Notes: generated by a model not told the origin, from the sequence alone. A DNA stretch of 64,000 nt from Desulfobulbaceae bacterium DB1 (GCA_001914235.1 MQUF01000007.1:1-64000), one strand, 5' to 3'; shown: positions 16,955-25,785, numbered from the stretch's first letter. Numbers and translations are program-made.

Positions 16955-17989
16955 ATGCAGGCAATGGTGTTGAAAAAAATCGGACTCCTCCGGGAGAACG
17001 AAGAACGACTTGCCCTGGAAAACCTTGCTGTTCCGCAGCCGGCTGAAAACGAACTTCTCATCCGGGTTTCCGCCTGCGGCGTCTGCCACACAGAGCTGGA
17101 TGAAATCGAGGGGCGAACACCGCCGCCCCGATTGCCGGTTGTCCTTGGCCATCAGGTCATCGGCAGGATTCACACTGTCGGCGCAAAGGTGACGTTCTTT
17201 CAACCGGGCGACCGGGTAGGGGTGGGCTGGATCTTTTCCGCCTGCGGCAGTTGCCGATTCTGCCGGACGGGCAATGAAAATCTCTGCCCGGATTTCAAGG
17301 CGACCGGCAGGGATTTTCACGGCGGTTATGCCGAATACATGACCGCGCCGGAAAGCTCCTGCTTCGCCATTCCGGACATCTTCAGCGACATCGAGGCCGC
17401 GCCCCTGCTTTGTGCCGGGGCGATAGGCTTCCGCTCCCTGCGTCTTACCGGCTTGACAAACGGCATGACACTGGGCCTCTGCGGATTCGGGGCCTCGGCT
17501 CATCTCGTCCTTCATCTGGCACGCCACCTCTTTCCCGCTTCACGGATCTTTGTTTTTGCCCGAAGCGTGAATGAACAAAAATTCGCCTTGGCTCTCGGGG
17601 CAACATGGGCCGGAGACATCGGCGACAAACCCCCACTGGAAATCGACCGCATCATAGACACCACTCCGGCCTGGAAACCGGTGATTACCTCGCTTGCCGC
17701 TCTCTCCCCAGGCGGCCGCCTGGTGATAAACGCCATCCGCAAGGAAGAAGCCGACAAAAACGTCCTGCTTCAACTTGACTATCCCGCCCATCTTTGGCAG
17801 GAAAAGGAAATCAAGAGCGTGGCCAATGTCAGCCGAACGGATATCCGGCAGTTTCTGGAGCTGGCCGCAGCCATTCCCATCAGGCCGGAGGTGCGGAAAT
17901 TTGCCTTGCGGGATGCAAACATTGCCCTGGCCGAACTGAAGGCGCGAAATATTAGAGGAGCAAAGGTTCTTTTCATGCACCCCGGCTGA
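16955..17989 (+). CDS. Zinc-dependent medium-chain alcohol dehydrogenase
   Basis: This 344-residue MDR-family oxidoreductase has the catalytic zinc site RVSACGVCHTELDEIEG and the GHQVIGRI motif. The structural zinc loop is CGSCRFCRTGNENLC, and the Rossmann fold starts around LGLCGFGASAHLVLHLA. It resembles the propanol-preferring AdhA-type branch. The reaction would be NAD(P)-linked oxidation of an alcohol or reduction of an aldehyde. The dinucleotide motif GFGASA departs slightly from the usual GxGxxG but is common in this branch. The gene follows the CMD gene by 58 bp on the same strand. The substrate cannot be told from sequence. Confidence 0.88.
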   Translation: MQAMVLKKIGLLRENEERLALENLAVPQPAENELLIRVSACGVCHTELDEIEGRTPPPRLPVVLGHQVIGRIHTVGAKVTFFQPGDRVGVGWIFSACGSCRFCRTGNENLCPDFKATGRDFHGGYAEYMTAPESSCFAIPDIFSDIEAAPLLCAGAIGFRSLRLTGLTNGMTLGLCGFGASAHLVLHLARHLFPASRIFVFARSVNEQKFALALGATWAGDIGDKPPLEIDRIIDTTPAWKPVITSLAALSPGGRLVINAIRKEEADKNVLLQLDYPAHLWQEKEIKSVANVSRTDIRQFLELAAAIPIRPEVRKFALRDANIALAELKARNIRGAKVLFMHPG

Positions 17990-18149
17990 TCCGGATGCTT
18001 CACGCCATGCCGCTTGCCGCCTGCAACAAAACAAAAAATGTCACGCATCTTGTCTTCTTTGCCTGAATTGACTATTATTCCCCACTCGCGAATGCCGGCT
18101 TCCAGAAAATCAACACGGCCTCTTTTATTTCTATCAAATTGAGATCACC

Positions 18150-18341
18150 ATGACTTTTTCATGTAAAAACTACGATTACAACACCGACAAATGCCTCAAA
18201 CTGCACGCGGAGTGCGTGCCCGGACGACGTGGCTGCGTACTTGAAGGCAGGGTGGCCGTCAGCGAAGAGCTGCGGAAACGGCTCGATGAGCTGGACAAAA
18301 AAGCAGCGGAAAAAAAACGAGAAAGAAGCCAAACCCGGTGA
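18150..18341 (+). CDS. Small four-cysteine conserved-type protein of unknown function
   Basis: This 63-residue protein has a cysteine-bearing first half (MTFSCKNYDYNTDKCLKLHA, ECVPGRRGCVLEGR) with four Cys, and a charged coiled C-terminal helix rich in Lys, Glu and Arg. The Cys spacing suggests a small zinc-binding or disulfide knot. I do not recognise a named family. It has only a weak ribosome-binding site. The 160 bp before it hold no other gene, and its stop overlaps the start of the GGDEF remnant that follows. Confidence 0.6.
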   Translation: MTFSCKNYDYNTDKCLKLHAECVPGRRGCVLEGRVAVSEELRKRLDELDKKAAEKKRERSQTR

Positions 18342-18535
18342 TGTCCCGGCATGAAGTTATTGCACGCGCGGATCAGGCCCTGTATGCGGCGAAAAACTCG
18401 GGTCGCAACCTGGTCAGAACATGGACGGTAAAACACCATGAAATAAAAGACGGCATCGACGAACACAATCCGCATGCCATCAAAAAACAATTCTCCGACA
18501 TCTCCCACCAGGTCAAATCGAACTATTCGGCGTGA
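18338..18535 (+). pseudogene. Orphan C-terminal fragment of a GGDEF (diguanylate cyclase) gene
   Basis: The first 25 residues, including EVIARADQALYAAKNSGRN, match the last helix of a GGDEF domain, where ADxALYxAKxxGRN is near invariant. Nothing of the catalytic GGDEF loop or the rest of the domain lies upstream. The remaining 40 residues (KHHEIKDGIDEHNPHAIKKQ) are not typical. This is the tail of a deleted diguanylate cyclase; whether the 65-residue frame is translated is unknown. Confidence 0.7.
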
Positions 18536-18637
18536 ACATCATAAAAGACATCAGTCTGTTTATTCCCCAGCACACCGCGCAGAGCAAAACCGCGGGCCGC
18601 GGGACCAGGCGCAAAATTATCCGTTCCCCTCTGCCTC

Positions 18638-19828
18638 TCAACTTTCTTCCCTGTTTTTTTCCGCACTGACGCCCACCTTGCCGTAATTGCTTGCGCCGCA
18701 CTCATTTTTCCCGAGATCCATGATATCTGCTTCATCTGCTTCCACCTTCAGCCAACCGCCGTTTACCCGCCGGATCTGGGAATAAACCCCGGGCTGAGGC
18801 CTGAGATTGGCTTCGATAAATTCCGCGAATTTGAGTTCATTGGGCAGATGAAAGGCTCTATTTTTCTTGCGGATCCGACCGAGACTCTCCATGAAGATCC
18901 CGTCCTGGTTGGCTTCGTCCCAAGAGGTATAATGGCCCGGCAGCACGCGAATATCGTCGTTTAAGCCGCGCATTTTCAGCGTCAGGGTCAGATAGAGATG
19001 ACGGGACCATTCCGCGCTTTTGCCGCCCAGATCCGGACGCCCGGCGGTGTTAATAAAAATCGTATCGCCGCTTAACAAATATTTATTGTCGATCAGATAG
19101 GAGGTGCTGCCCAGAGTATGCCCTGGGGTGTGAATGGCTTTGACTTCCACATCTCCCCGGCTGAAGGTAAAAATCCGGCCATCTTCAAGAGCGGTATATT
19201 CAAAATCAGCACCGAGAAAGTCCTCTTTCTTTACCATGATCGAAGCCCCGGTTTTTGTCGCCATGTCGATGGAGCCGGAAATATAATCGGCCTGCCGGTG
19301 GGTTTCAAAACTCTTTACAATTGCAGCGCCGCGCCTTGCGGCAAAATCGATGTAAAAATCAATATTCCTGGAAGGGTCGAAAACCATGGCCTCCTTGCCG
19401 CACAGCAGCAGATAGCTGCACGCCGCCTTGCCGGGCCGCACCACCTGGTACAATTCGTAGGCGGATTTTTCGTCACTCACCCGCCGGGCGCCAAGCACAT
19501 TCCCCCAGGCGACAATGCCGCCGGCCATGTACCCGACATCGGCAATCCCATGCGAGATGAGCTGTTCGGCAACATATTTGGCCGAGCCCTCCTTGGAACA
19601 GACGATCCTGATTTTCTCGCCGGCAGGGATCATGGCGACGCTCTCCGCCGGATCCTCCATGAAATTGAAATAGGGGATATTGATATAGGGAAACAGAGAC
19701 GGCCCTTCCACATACCAGTTGGAAAACTCTTTTTCATTGCGGACATCAAGCAAGACAAAATCCGGCTTCCCGGAAATCCAGGAAAAAAGCTCGTCTGCTG
19801 TATAACGAAAAGGTTCTGCCGCGACCAT
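18638..19828 (-). CDS. Rhodanese-metallo-beta-lactamase fusion (persulfide dioxygenase-like)
   Basis: This 396-residue protein joins an N-terminal rhodanese domain (FVLLDVRNEKEFSNWYVEG, then IRIVCSKEGSAKYVAEQLIS with the active Cys) to an ETHE1/glyoxalase II-type MBL domain. The MBL part has AIHTPGHTLGSTSYLID, YLLSGDTIF and RVLPGHYTSW with intact ligands. The first metal motif, normally HxHxDH, reads SFETHRQADYISGS, so two of the usual His ligands are replaced by Gln and Tyr. Typical relatives oxidise glutathione persulfide; with this site, activity or metal content may differ. ATG 19828 follows CAGGAGGATTT. Cytoplasmic, with a likely role in sulfane-sulfur handling. Confidence 0.85.
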   Translation of the reverse strand: MVAAEPFRYTADELFSWISGKPDFVLLDVRNEKEFSNWYVEGPSLFPYINIPYFNFMEDPAESVAMIPAGEKIRIVCSKEGSAKYVAEQLISHGIADVGYMAGGIVAWGNVLGARRVSDEKSAYELYQVVRPGKAACSYLLLCGKEAMVFDPSRNIDFYIDFAARRGAAIVKSFETHRQADYISGSIDMATKTGASIMVKKEDFLGADFEYTALEDGRIFTFSRGDVEVKAIHTPGHTLGSTSYLIDNKYLLSGDTIFINTAGRPDLGGKSAEWSRHLYLTLTLKMRGLNDDIRVLPGHYTSWDEANQDGIFMESLGRIRKKNRAFHLPNELKFAEFIEANLRPQPGVYSQIRRVNGGWLKVEADEADIMDLGKNECGASNYGKVGVSAEKNREES

Positions 19829-19932
19829 AAATCCTCCTGAAAAATCTATTTTTTTTATTTCGAAAGAGCATGACAGCCGTAAAGAGCCTGAAAACACGCG
19901 CCGTGGTCAGCACAAAAGACGGGTGGGGGATG

Positions 19933-20451
19933 TCAGCGCCGTAGCGAAAATCGATCCAGCGCATAGAGCCCATCCGGAGTGAACGGCATGCTTTTCACCA
20001 TCTCATTCACTTGTCCAAGAGGCATGAATTCTCCCCACTCCACTTCTTCCTGTTGCAGTGCCACCGGCCCGTCATAGCGACAGACAAAAGCCCGCCCCCA
20101 AACCCTGTTGCCTTCATCCTGCCAAAAGAAATCAAAGAGGGCATCAAGAGGCTGACCGACGATGCCAAGCTCCTCTTCAAGTTCCCGCCGGGCCGATTCT
20201 TCATAAGTTTCACCTGCCCCGACCACGCCTCCCGTTGCAACGTCGAAATATCCGGGATAAACATCCTTGTTTTGCGTCCGTTTCTGGACAAACAATTCGC
20301 CGCTGCGGTTCAAGACAAAAATAAAGGTGGCCCGATGGATCAGGTTGTTACTGCGCATCTCCCGCCTGGTTGCGCTGCCGATTTCCCGATTGGCCTCGTC
20401 AACCACGGCAATCAATTCATCGGCAGGATCATTCATTTTCATATTCGTCAT
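19933..20451 (-). CDS. Nudix hydrolase (YfcD/IDI-like)
   Basis: This 172-residue protein contains a complete Nudix box from about residue 73 (GGVVGAGETYEESARREL, then EEELGI), with all Glu ligands for magnesium. The N-terminal DELIAVVDEANREIGSATRR and LIHRATFIFVLN resemble YfcD and isopentenyl-diphosphate isomerase-like Nudix enzymes. It hydrolyses some nucleoside diphosphate-linked substrate. It overlaps the end of the MazG-like gene by 23 bp, and the two may form a nucleotide-cleanup pair. Confidence 0.88.
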   Translation of the reverse strand: MTNMKMNDPADELIAVVDEANREIGSATRREMRSNNLIHRATFIFVLNRSGELFVQKRTQNKDVYPGYFDVATGGVVGAGETYEESARRELEEELGIVGQPLDALFDFFWQDEGNRVWGRAFVCRYDGPVALQQEEVEWGEFMPLGQVNEMVKSMPFTPDGLYALDRFSLRR

Positions 20452-20776
20452 ATTTCAGTGATTTTCCATACGCCTTGTCGGCGGGATATTTTATCCGGTT
20501 CTTTGCCAGTTTTCTCCAGGCGGCCTCCAGAGGATCAACCCCGAGCTTTTCCGCAAGATTGACCAGATAAATAAGCACGTCGCCTATTTCCTCTTCCACG
20601 GCCTGACGTTTTTCCAAGGGAAGATTTCTGCTTTCCTCCTGGCTCAACCACTGAAAATGCTCAACCAGTTCCGCGCATTCCACCATCAGCGCCATGGACA
20701 GGTTTTTCGGGCTGTGAAACTGCTCCCAGCTTCTTTCGTCCCGGAACAGCTTGACCGCTTCCATCATTTTTTTCAT
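20429..20776 (-). CDS. MazG-like NTP pyrophosphohydrolase
   Basis: This 115-residue all-alpha enzyme has the MazG/dCTPase pattern: LSMALMVECAELVEHFQWLS with the ExxE metal ligands, and AVEEEIGDVLIYLVNLAEKL with the second ExxD pair. Such proteins hydrolyse non-canonical (d)NTPs. The ATG at 20776 is chosen because CAGGGACTTT precedes it. It sits upstream of, and overlaps, the Nudix gene. All catalytic acids are present. Confidence 0.88.
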   Translation of the reverse strand: MKKMMEAVKLFRDERSWEQFHSPKNLSMALMVECAELVEHFQWLSQEESRNLPLEKRQAVEEEIGDVLIYLVNLAEKLGVDPLEAAWRKLAKNRIKYPADKAYGKSLKYDEYENE

Positions 20777-20835
20777 CAAAGTCCCTGAACCGTTCCCTTG
20801 CTTTTTGCCGGAATTTTCTGTAATCCTGTCCCGGC

Positions 20836-21402
20836 ATGGATAATCAGAATTTCAATCCCTTTACCGACCGCCAAGCGCGGATTATTCGCAACAGTCTTGC
20901 CTCGGCACTTTCCCGCGTCCTTGAAAATCCGGACACGCCGTCCCTTGCCGAAATTGAAACCACAGCCGCAAAGCTGCTGCAGACAGAGTTATCTCCCCCC
21001 GCGAAGGCCTATATCGAAGACAGAATGAAGCGTTACGCGCGATGTGTCGCCGCCATTGACGGAAAAAAGATACAGGATCCGCTTACCCGGGCCTTTGTCC
21101 TTTGGGACGAAGGGCTTTTCTTTGAGGTACACGATGTTTTGGAAAAACTGTGGCTGACGGCCCAGGGCAGGGAAAAATCAGCACTGCAGGGGTTTATCCG
21201 GGCAGCCGGCGTTTACATCCTGATGGAAAGCGGTAATAAAAAAGGCATGGCCAAAATGGCGACAAAGGCCGTCCAGTCCCTGGAGGCTGATGCTGACACC
21301 CTCCCCTCGCCTGCTTCAACCCGGCTGTTGCTGGAAAAGCTCCGATCTCTTGATCCTGTGCCGCCGAAATTACTGCGGCAAGCAACAAATCACCGGGGCT
21401 AA
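20836..21402 (+). CDS. DUF309 domain protein
   Basis: This 188-residue protein contains the DUF309 signature in ALWDEGLFFEVHDVLEKLW-like form (residues about 92-112: FVLWDEGLFFEVHDVLEKLW), followed by FIRAAGVYILMESGNKKGM. The family is helical and uncharacterised. The first 80 residues are a separate helical region. It is transcribed divergently from the MazG-Nudix pair, with 59 bp between starts, so they may share a regulatory region. Confidence 0.8.
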   Translation: MDNQNFNPFTDRQARIIRNSLASALSRVLENPDTPSLAEIETTAAKLLQTELSPPAKAYIEDRMKRYARCVAAIDGKKIQDPLTRAFVLWDEGLFFEVHDVLEKLWLTAQGREKSALQGFIRAAGVYILMESGNKKGMAKMATKAVQSLEADADTLPSPASTRLLLEKLRSLDPVPPKLLRQATNHRG

Positions 21403-21429
21403 CAGAACCTGCACCAATCCGGCAAACTC

Positions 21430-22248
21430 TCAGGTCACCCTTGCCGCTTCATAGACATGCACATTCCGTTGCGGGAAAGGGATGGAAACACCTTCCGCAT
21501 CAAATCTTTTTTTCATCCTTTCATTGGTGTCAAAGAATACCGGCCAGTAATCAGATGACTTCACCCAGACGCGAACCGCAAAATTGACACTGCTGTCCGC
21601 AAGTGCGGCAACGCCGATGAAAATTTCCTGATCCTGCATAATGCGCTCGTCTTCGACAAGAACCTGCTCGATAACCTCTTTCACCTTGTCAATATCGTCA
21701 CCATAGCCGACGCAAAAAACGAAATCAACCCGGCGGGTGGGTTTGGAGGTGATATTGACGATATTATCCCCGATGATCTTGGAATTGGGGACGATGATGG
21801 CTTTATTGTCCGGAGTGGCGAGCATGGTGGTAAAAATCTGAATTTCTTCCACTGTCCCGGCGGTTCCGGCAGCCTCGATGAAATCTCCTTTCTTAAAGGG
21901 ATGGAAAAGAATAAGCAGAACTCCGGCGGCAAAATTGGAAAGCGATCCCTGCAGGGCAAGGCCGACGGCGAGGCCTGCGGCACCAAGCACGGCGATAAAG
22001 GAGGTGGTCTGAATGCCGAGCTGGTTCAGAGCCGCCAGGATGACAAAGGTCAGCATGCCGATATAGGCAAGGTTGCCGACAAAATGGATCAAGGTCGGAT
22101 CCACCTTGCCTTTGGTCATCAGTTTTTCGGCAAATCCCTGCAGAAACTTGGCGGTCAACCGACCAATGATATAAATAATTAAGGCGGCAAGGATATTTAA
22201 CCCATAAAAGGTAATGACTTCCTGTACCTGTACCAAAATATCTTCCAT
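21430..22248 (-). CDS. Small-conductance mechanosensitive channel, MscS family
   Basis: This 272-residue inner-membrane channel has three N-terminal transmembrane segments. TM3 and the pore read FIAVLGAAGLAVGLALQGSL followed by SNFAAGVLLILFHPF, the Gly/Ala-packed MscS pore helix. The beta domain follows (FKKGDFIEAAGTAGTVEEIQ, then IPQRNVHVY-type end). Length and architecture match E. coli MscS (286 residues). It relieves turgor on hypo-osmotic shock. The gene stands alone. Confidence 0.93.
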   Translation of the reverse strand: MEDILVQVQEVITFYGLNILAALIIYIIGRLTAKFLQGFAEKLMTKGKVDPTLIHFVGNLAYIGMLTFVILAALNQLGIQTTSFIAVLGAAGLAVGLALQGSLSNFAAGVLLILFHPFKKGDFIEAAGTAGTVEEIQIFTTMLATPDNKAIIVPNSKIIGDNIVNITSKPTRRVDFVFCVGYGDDIDKVKEVIEQVLVEDERIMQDQEIFIGVAALADSSVNFAVRVWVKSSDYWPVFFDTNERMKKRFDAEGVSIPFPQRNVHVYEAARVT

Positions 22249-22369
22249 ACGAAGCGATCCTCTTTGTTGTCATTCCAAACCGGCGTGCCGCCGATTTCCC
22301 TGCCGTCAAAGCGCCATGCCTCCGGCAACCTTGCCTAAAAAACCGGCTCGCATCAGCAATCCGTACCAG

Positions 22370-23626
22370 CTAATCGGTTATCAATGATTTAGAAAATGAA
22401 ATAAAAAAAGTAATGCCCTCTCGCTTGCGCTCGGGCTCAAACCATACCTTCCCGCCGTGCTGGGCGGCGATTTCCTTGACAATGGCCAGGCCAAGCCCTG
22501 TCCCTTCAATCCCACAGGACGTTTTCTTGCGCTTGAACATGCCGAAAATCCCTTTTGAATCCTCCTGATCAAGTCCGACTCCATTATCCCGGACAAAAAG
22601 GATATGAAATTCCGGGGAATCCCGGTAGCCCAACTCAATTTCACCAAGATTTTCCCCACCGTATTTTATCGAATTATCGACAAAATTACGCAGGACTCGT
22701 AAAAGGGAAAGACGGTCGGCGATTATTTCGGGCAGAATCTCCGGCACGATCCATTTCACCACCCGACGATCCGCTTGCAGTGTGAATTCCTCACGAATTA
22801 TGGCAAAAACCTCCTGCAAGGAAACCTTCTGCAGAAGGAGCGGTGCTTCCCGGGCCGCAATAAAAAGATTTATCTTATCCACAAGCACGGCTATCTGCTC
22901 GGCTGACCGAAGAATCTGCTCACAAAAGGAAGCACCCTTCTGATCAAGCACGTCGCCATACTTCTGACGCATTTTTTTCGCAAGCCCATGGATGGAAATG
23001 GCAGGATTTTTCAAATCATGAACCACGGAGTAAGCAAACTCCTTGATTTTCCTCGAACTTTCCTTCAGCTCATCTTCCACCTTCTTCCGATCGGAAATAT
23101 CATAATGGGTGCCGACAAAACGTACCGGCTGCCCCTCCTCGTCCCACTCAACCACCTTTCCCCGGGCCAGCACCCATTGCCATCCCCCGCCCTTGTTGCG
23201 CAAACGAAATTCCGCAACATATCGCGAGGTTTCACCTTTGAAATGATTCCTGATCGCATCCAAGGTCTGCGACTTATCATCAGGATGCAGCAAATCTTCC
23301 CATTTAATGTTCTTTTCTTTTACTTCCCGGACAGTATACCCCAGCATCCTTGCCCAGTTTTCGCCGTAATAGACTTCACCTGTCGGTATGTTGCGGTCCC
23401 AGACCCCATCGGAAGTCGCGTCAAGCAGCAGTCGGAAAAATTTCTCCCTTTCCCGGGAAACATTTTCAATGTTTTTACGCAGGATTATTTCCCTGTTAAG
23501 CTGGATGGTTACATCATTGAGTTCTTCCGTCAGCCGCTGGATGCGCCGCGCGGTTTCCATCTGCAGAGTGGTGTTCGTTCTTGCCGCAAGCGATTGATCG
23601 CCCGCTTCGTCCGGGGAATTGGTCAC
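22370..23626 (-). CDS. Cytoplasmic PAS sensor histidine kinase
   Basis: This 418-residue kinase has an N-terminal coiled coil (residues 20-60, rich in LTEELNDVTIQLNREI), and a PAS-PAC domain at about 65-190 (DGVWDRNIPTGEVYYGENWA, ending FVGTHYDISDRKKVEDEL). The HisKA-like region is EFAYSVVHDLKNPAISIHGL with the phospho-His, and the HATPase domain carries NFVDNSIKYGGEN, VRDNGVGLDQED and GIEGTGLGLAIVKEI. No membrane segment is present, so the PAS domain senses an internal signal. The proposed start is GTG at 23626; later starts are possible. No cognate regulator is adjacent. Confidence 0.88.
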   Translation of the reverse strand: MTNSPDEAGDQSLAARTNTTLQMETARRIQRLTEELNDVTIQLNREIILRKNIENVSREREKFFRLLLDATSDGVWDRNIPTGEVYYGENWARMLGYTVREVKEKNIKWEDLLHPDDKSQTLDAIRNHFKGETSRYVAEFRLRNKGGGWQWVLARGKVVEWDEEGQPVRFVGTHYDISDRKKVEDELKESSRKIKEFAYSVVHDLKNPAISIHGLAKKMRQKYGDVLDQKGASFCEQILRSAEQIAVLVDKINLFIAAREAPLLLQKVSLQEVFAIIREEFTLQADRRVVKWIVPEILPEIIADRLSLLRVLRNFVDNSIKYGGENLGEIELGYRDSPEFHILFVRDNGVGLDQEDSKGIFGMFKRKKTSCGIEGTGLGLAIVKEIAAQHGGKVWFEPERKREGITFFISFSKSLITD

Positions 23627-23762
23627 ATCTGCTCACACGAAATTGAGGAATCGAATGAAGAAGTAATTTGCTTTTTTAACATTACGTCGACAAATGCGCA
23701 TGAGTCAAATGAAATGACGACAAAAATACGATATCTCATTCCCATCCCGCGCAGCCGCCACA

Positions 23763-23790
23763 AAAAAACCCGCGCTAACGCGGGTTTTTT
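23763..23790 (-). terminator. Rho-independent terminator downstream of hsp20
   Basis: AAAACCCGCG and CGCGGGTTTT form a perfect stem around CTAA with poly-A/T flanks on both sides, 20 bases past the hsp20 stop. The symmetry would also allow termination in the other direction. Confidence 0.9.
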
Positions 23791-23810
23791 TCCACAAGGA
23801 AACTTGCGCC

Positions 23811-24269
23811 TCAATGAACGTCAATATGGGCGATTTTCTTTTTTGCTTCCTCGGACTTCGGAAGAGTGACCGTCAACACACCGTCTTTGAAGGAGGCTTC
23901 GATATTCTCACTCTTTACCTCGACCGGCAAGCGCATGGCCCGATAGAAAGAGCCATACCGCCGCTCCATACGATGAACATGCTTTTCGCTTTCCTTGTGC
24001 TCTTCGTGCTTCTCACCCTTGATGACCAGGACATCGCCTTCGAGGGAAATATCTATGTCTTTTTTGTCCAAGCCGGGAAGGTCGGCAACAACCTCAAGGG
24101 CATCCTTTGTTTCACAAACATCAAGACGAGGAGACCAGTTTGTATCAAAATCCGTCATCATTTCATGAAACAATGTGCCTTTCCACATTTTCTTGAACAC
24201 GTCCTCCATTTCCTCGAAAACATCCGGGACATTCCCATGCCGACGTCGAAATGGAATCAGATCAAACAT
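23811..24269 (-). CDS. Small heat shock protein Hsp20/alpha-crystallin
   Basis: This 152-residue holdase chaperone has an alpha-crystallin domain at about residues 48-140: SPRLDVCETKDALEVVADLP, LEGDVLVIKGEK, and ASFKDGVLTVTLPKSEEAKK with the conserved GVL. The short N-terminal region with MFDLIPFRRRHG is common in this class. ATG 24269 is preceded by AAGGAGG. The leader contains AATGAAAAGTTCATT, a small palindrome that might form an RNA hairpin; no sigma-32 promoter is clear. Length is normal. Confidence 0.94.
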   Translation of the reverse strand: MFDLIPFRRRHGNVPDVFEEMEDVFKKMWKGTLFHEMMTDFDTNWSPRLDVCETKDALEVVADLPGLDKKDIDISLEGDVLVIKGEKHEEHKESEKHVHRMERRYGSFYRAMRLPVEVKSENIEASFKDGVLTVTLPKSEEAKKKIAHIDVH

Positions 24270-24357
24270 GAATCAACACCTCCTTTGCCAATGAACTTTT
24301 CATTTAACCGCCTTTTTGCCTCCTCCTAAGTAAATGATAATTCCTGCAAAACGGTTG

Positions 24358-25056
24358 TCAAGGATGGAATTTTAAGAGAAAATCACTCCAGAATCCTTGG
24401 TGGGCGGGCAAATGGACATGCTGCTGCAGACGCGCGTAGAATTCGTGTCCCGTTATCTCCCTGGCTCCCAGGCTGATGAGATGACCTGTCTTCATCTGGC
24501 AGTCGATCAGGTCAAACTGCCATCCCTGCAACAGCTTGACCAGATACGCCAAGGCGACTTTCGAACTGTTCGACTCCCGGGAAAACATGGATTCGCCGAA
24601 AAAAATCCTGCCGAGCGACACGCCGTACAGTCCGCCGACAAGCTCTTTGTCCCGCCAGCACTCCACGGAATGGGCATAGCCTTTCTCATGGAGCAGGACA
24701 TACGCCTCCTTCATTTCAGGAACAAGCCACGTGCCCTGCTCCTTTCCGGGCCGGGGAGAAGAACAGGCGTCGATCACCTGTTCAAACGCGGCATCGAAAC
24801 TCACCGAAAATATGCCCTGCCTGATGACCCGGGCCAGTCGTCTGGACAGATGAAACGACCCCGGCTCAAGAATGAGCCGGGGATCCGGCGCCCACCAGAG
24901 AATAGGATCTTCCTCACCGTACCAGGGAAAAATCCCCTGGGAATAGGCAAGCAACAGCCTCTCCACCGAAAGGTCGCCGCCGATGGCCAGCAGACCGTCT
25001 TCCCTGGCCAGATAGGGGGGCGGAAAGATGAGGTCATCAGTGAGTCCGAAAATCAT
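24358..25056 (-). CDS. aat: Leucyl/phenylalanyl-tRNA-protein transferase
   Basis: This 232-residue enzyme transfers Leu or Phe from tRNA to N-terminal Arg/Lys of proteins, marking them for ClpAP. Family motifs are DLIFPPPYLAREDGLLAIGG, LLLAYSQGIFPWYGEEDPIL, WWAPDPRLILEP, SVECWRDKELVGGLYGVSLG and FFGESMFSRESNSSKVAL. The ATG at 25056 overlaps the TGA stop of hypB as ATGA, so translation is probably coupled to the hydrogenase maturation operon. No functional link between Aat and hydrogenase is known. Confidence 0.93.
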   Translation of the reverse strand: MIFGLTDDLIFPPPYLAREDGLLAIGGDLSVERLLLAYSQGIFPWYGEEDPILWWAPDPRLILEPGSFHLSRRLARVIRQGIFSVSFDAAFEQVIDACSSPRPGKEQGTWLVPEMKEAYVLLHEKGYAHSVECWRDKELVGGLYGVSLGRIFFGESMFSRESNSSKVALAYLVKLLQGWQFDLIDCQMKTGHLISLGAREITGHEFYARLQQHVHLPAHQGFWSDFLLKFHP

Positions 25057-25745
25057 CGACAGAGACTGCGCAGATAATCCAGCCACCCGTCAAGCCCCTC
25101 GCCGGTAGCGGCGGACAGCTCCATGACGGCCAGACGGGGATTGAGCTGCAGCGCCTCCTTTGCGGCGGCTGCCGGAGAAAAATCAAAATAAGGAAGTAAA
25201 TCGGTTTTACTGATGATAAAGAGCTGCGAACTGACAAAGGCCTTCGGGTACTTTGCCGGTTTGTCGGGTCCCTCGGGCACGGAAACCAGCACAACCCGCT
25301 GATGCTCGCCCAAATCAAAGGTGGCCGGGCAAACAAGATTGCCGACATTTTCAATAAAGAGCAGGTCAAGCTTTTTGTCGACCAGTTGGTCTTCCAGGGC
25401 ATGCAGCCCCCTGTGGGTCAACGCGGCATCAAGATGGCACGCCCCGCCGGTGGTCAGCTGCACCACCGGCACCCCCTTGGCCCGGATGCGATCGGCGTCC
25501 CGTTCCGTTTCAATGTCCCCTTCGATGACGCCGATGCGCAGCTCGCCTTTTAATCTTTCGATGGTTTTTTCCAGCAGGGTGGTCTTGCCTGATCCAGGAC
25601 TGCTGATCATGTTGATCGCCACCGCGCCCAGCGCCTCGATATGCGTTCTGTTTTTTGCCGCCAGGGCGTCGTTGGCCGCAAGCAGGCTCTGGTTGACCTC
25701 CACCACCTTTGGGCCGGGGGCCGCACAACCGCAATCATCACACAT
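25053..25745 (-). CDS. hypB: Hydrogenase nickel insertion GTPase HypB
   Basis: This 230-residue SIMIBI GTPase works with HypA to load nickel into the hydrogenase large subunit. It starts MCDDCGCAAPG with an N-terminal high-affinity nickel motif. It has the P-loop MISSPGSGKTTLLEKTIE, GDIETERDADRI, the VQLTTGGACHLDA metal site and FVSSQLFIISKTDLLPY with the G4 motif. It lacks the long His-rich stretch seen in some HypB. It lies last of the hyp genes on this strand, 156 bp after hypA (with a repeat element between) and overlapping aat. Confidence 0.95.
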   Translation of the reverse strand: MCDDCGCAAPGPKVVEVNQSLLAANDALAAKNRTHIEALGAVAINMISSPGSGKTTLLEKTIERLKGELRIGVIEGDIETERDADRIRAKGVPVVQLTTGGACHLDAALTHRGLHALEDQLVDKKLDLLFIENVGNLVCPATFDLGEHQRVVLVSVPEGPDKPAKYPKAFVSSQLFIISKTDLLPYFDFSPAAAAKEALQLNPRLAVMELSAATGEGLDGWLDYLRSLCR

Positions 25746-25785
25746 AAAATTCCACCTGAAAATTCAAACTCGTAAAATGTCTCTT

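Noticed and set aside
15775-17091. 438-codon minus-strand frame across the MBL, CMD and ADH genes.
   Set aside because: It spans three well-supported plus-strand genes and has no recognisable domain.
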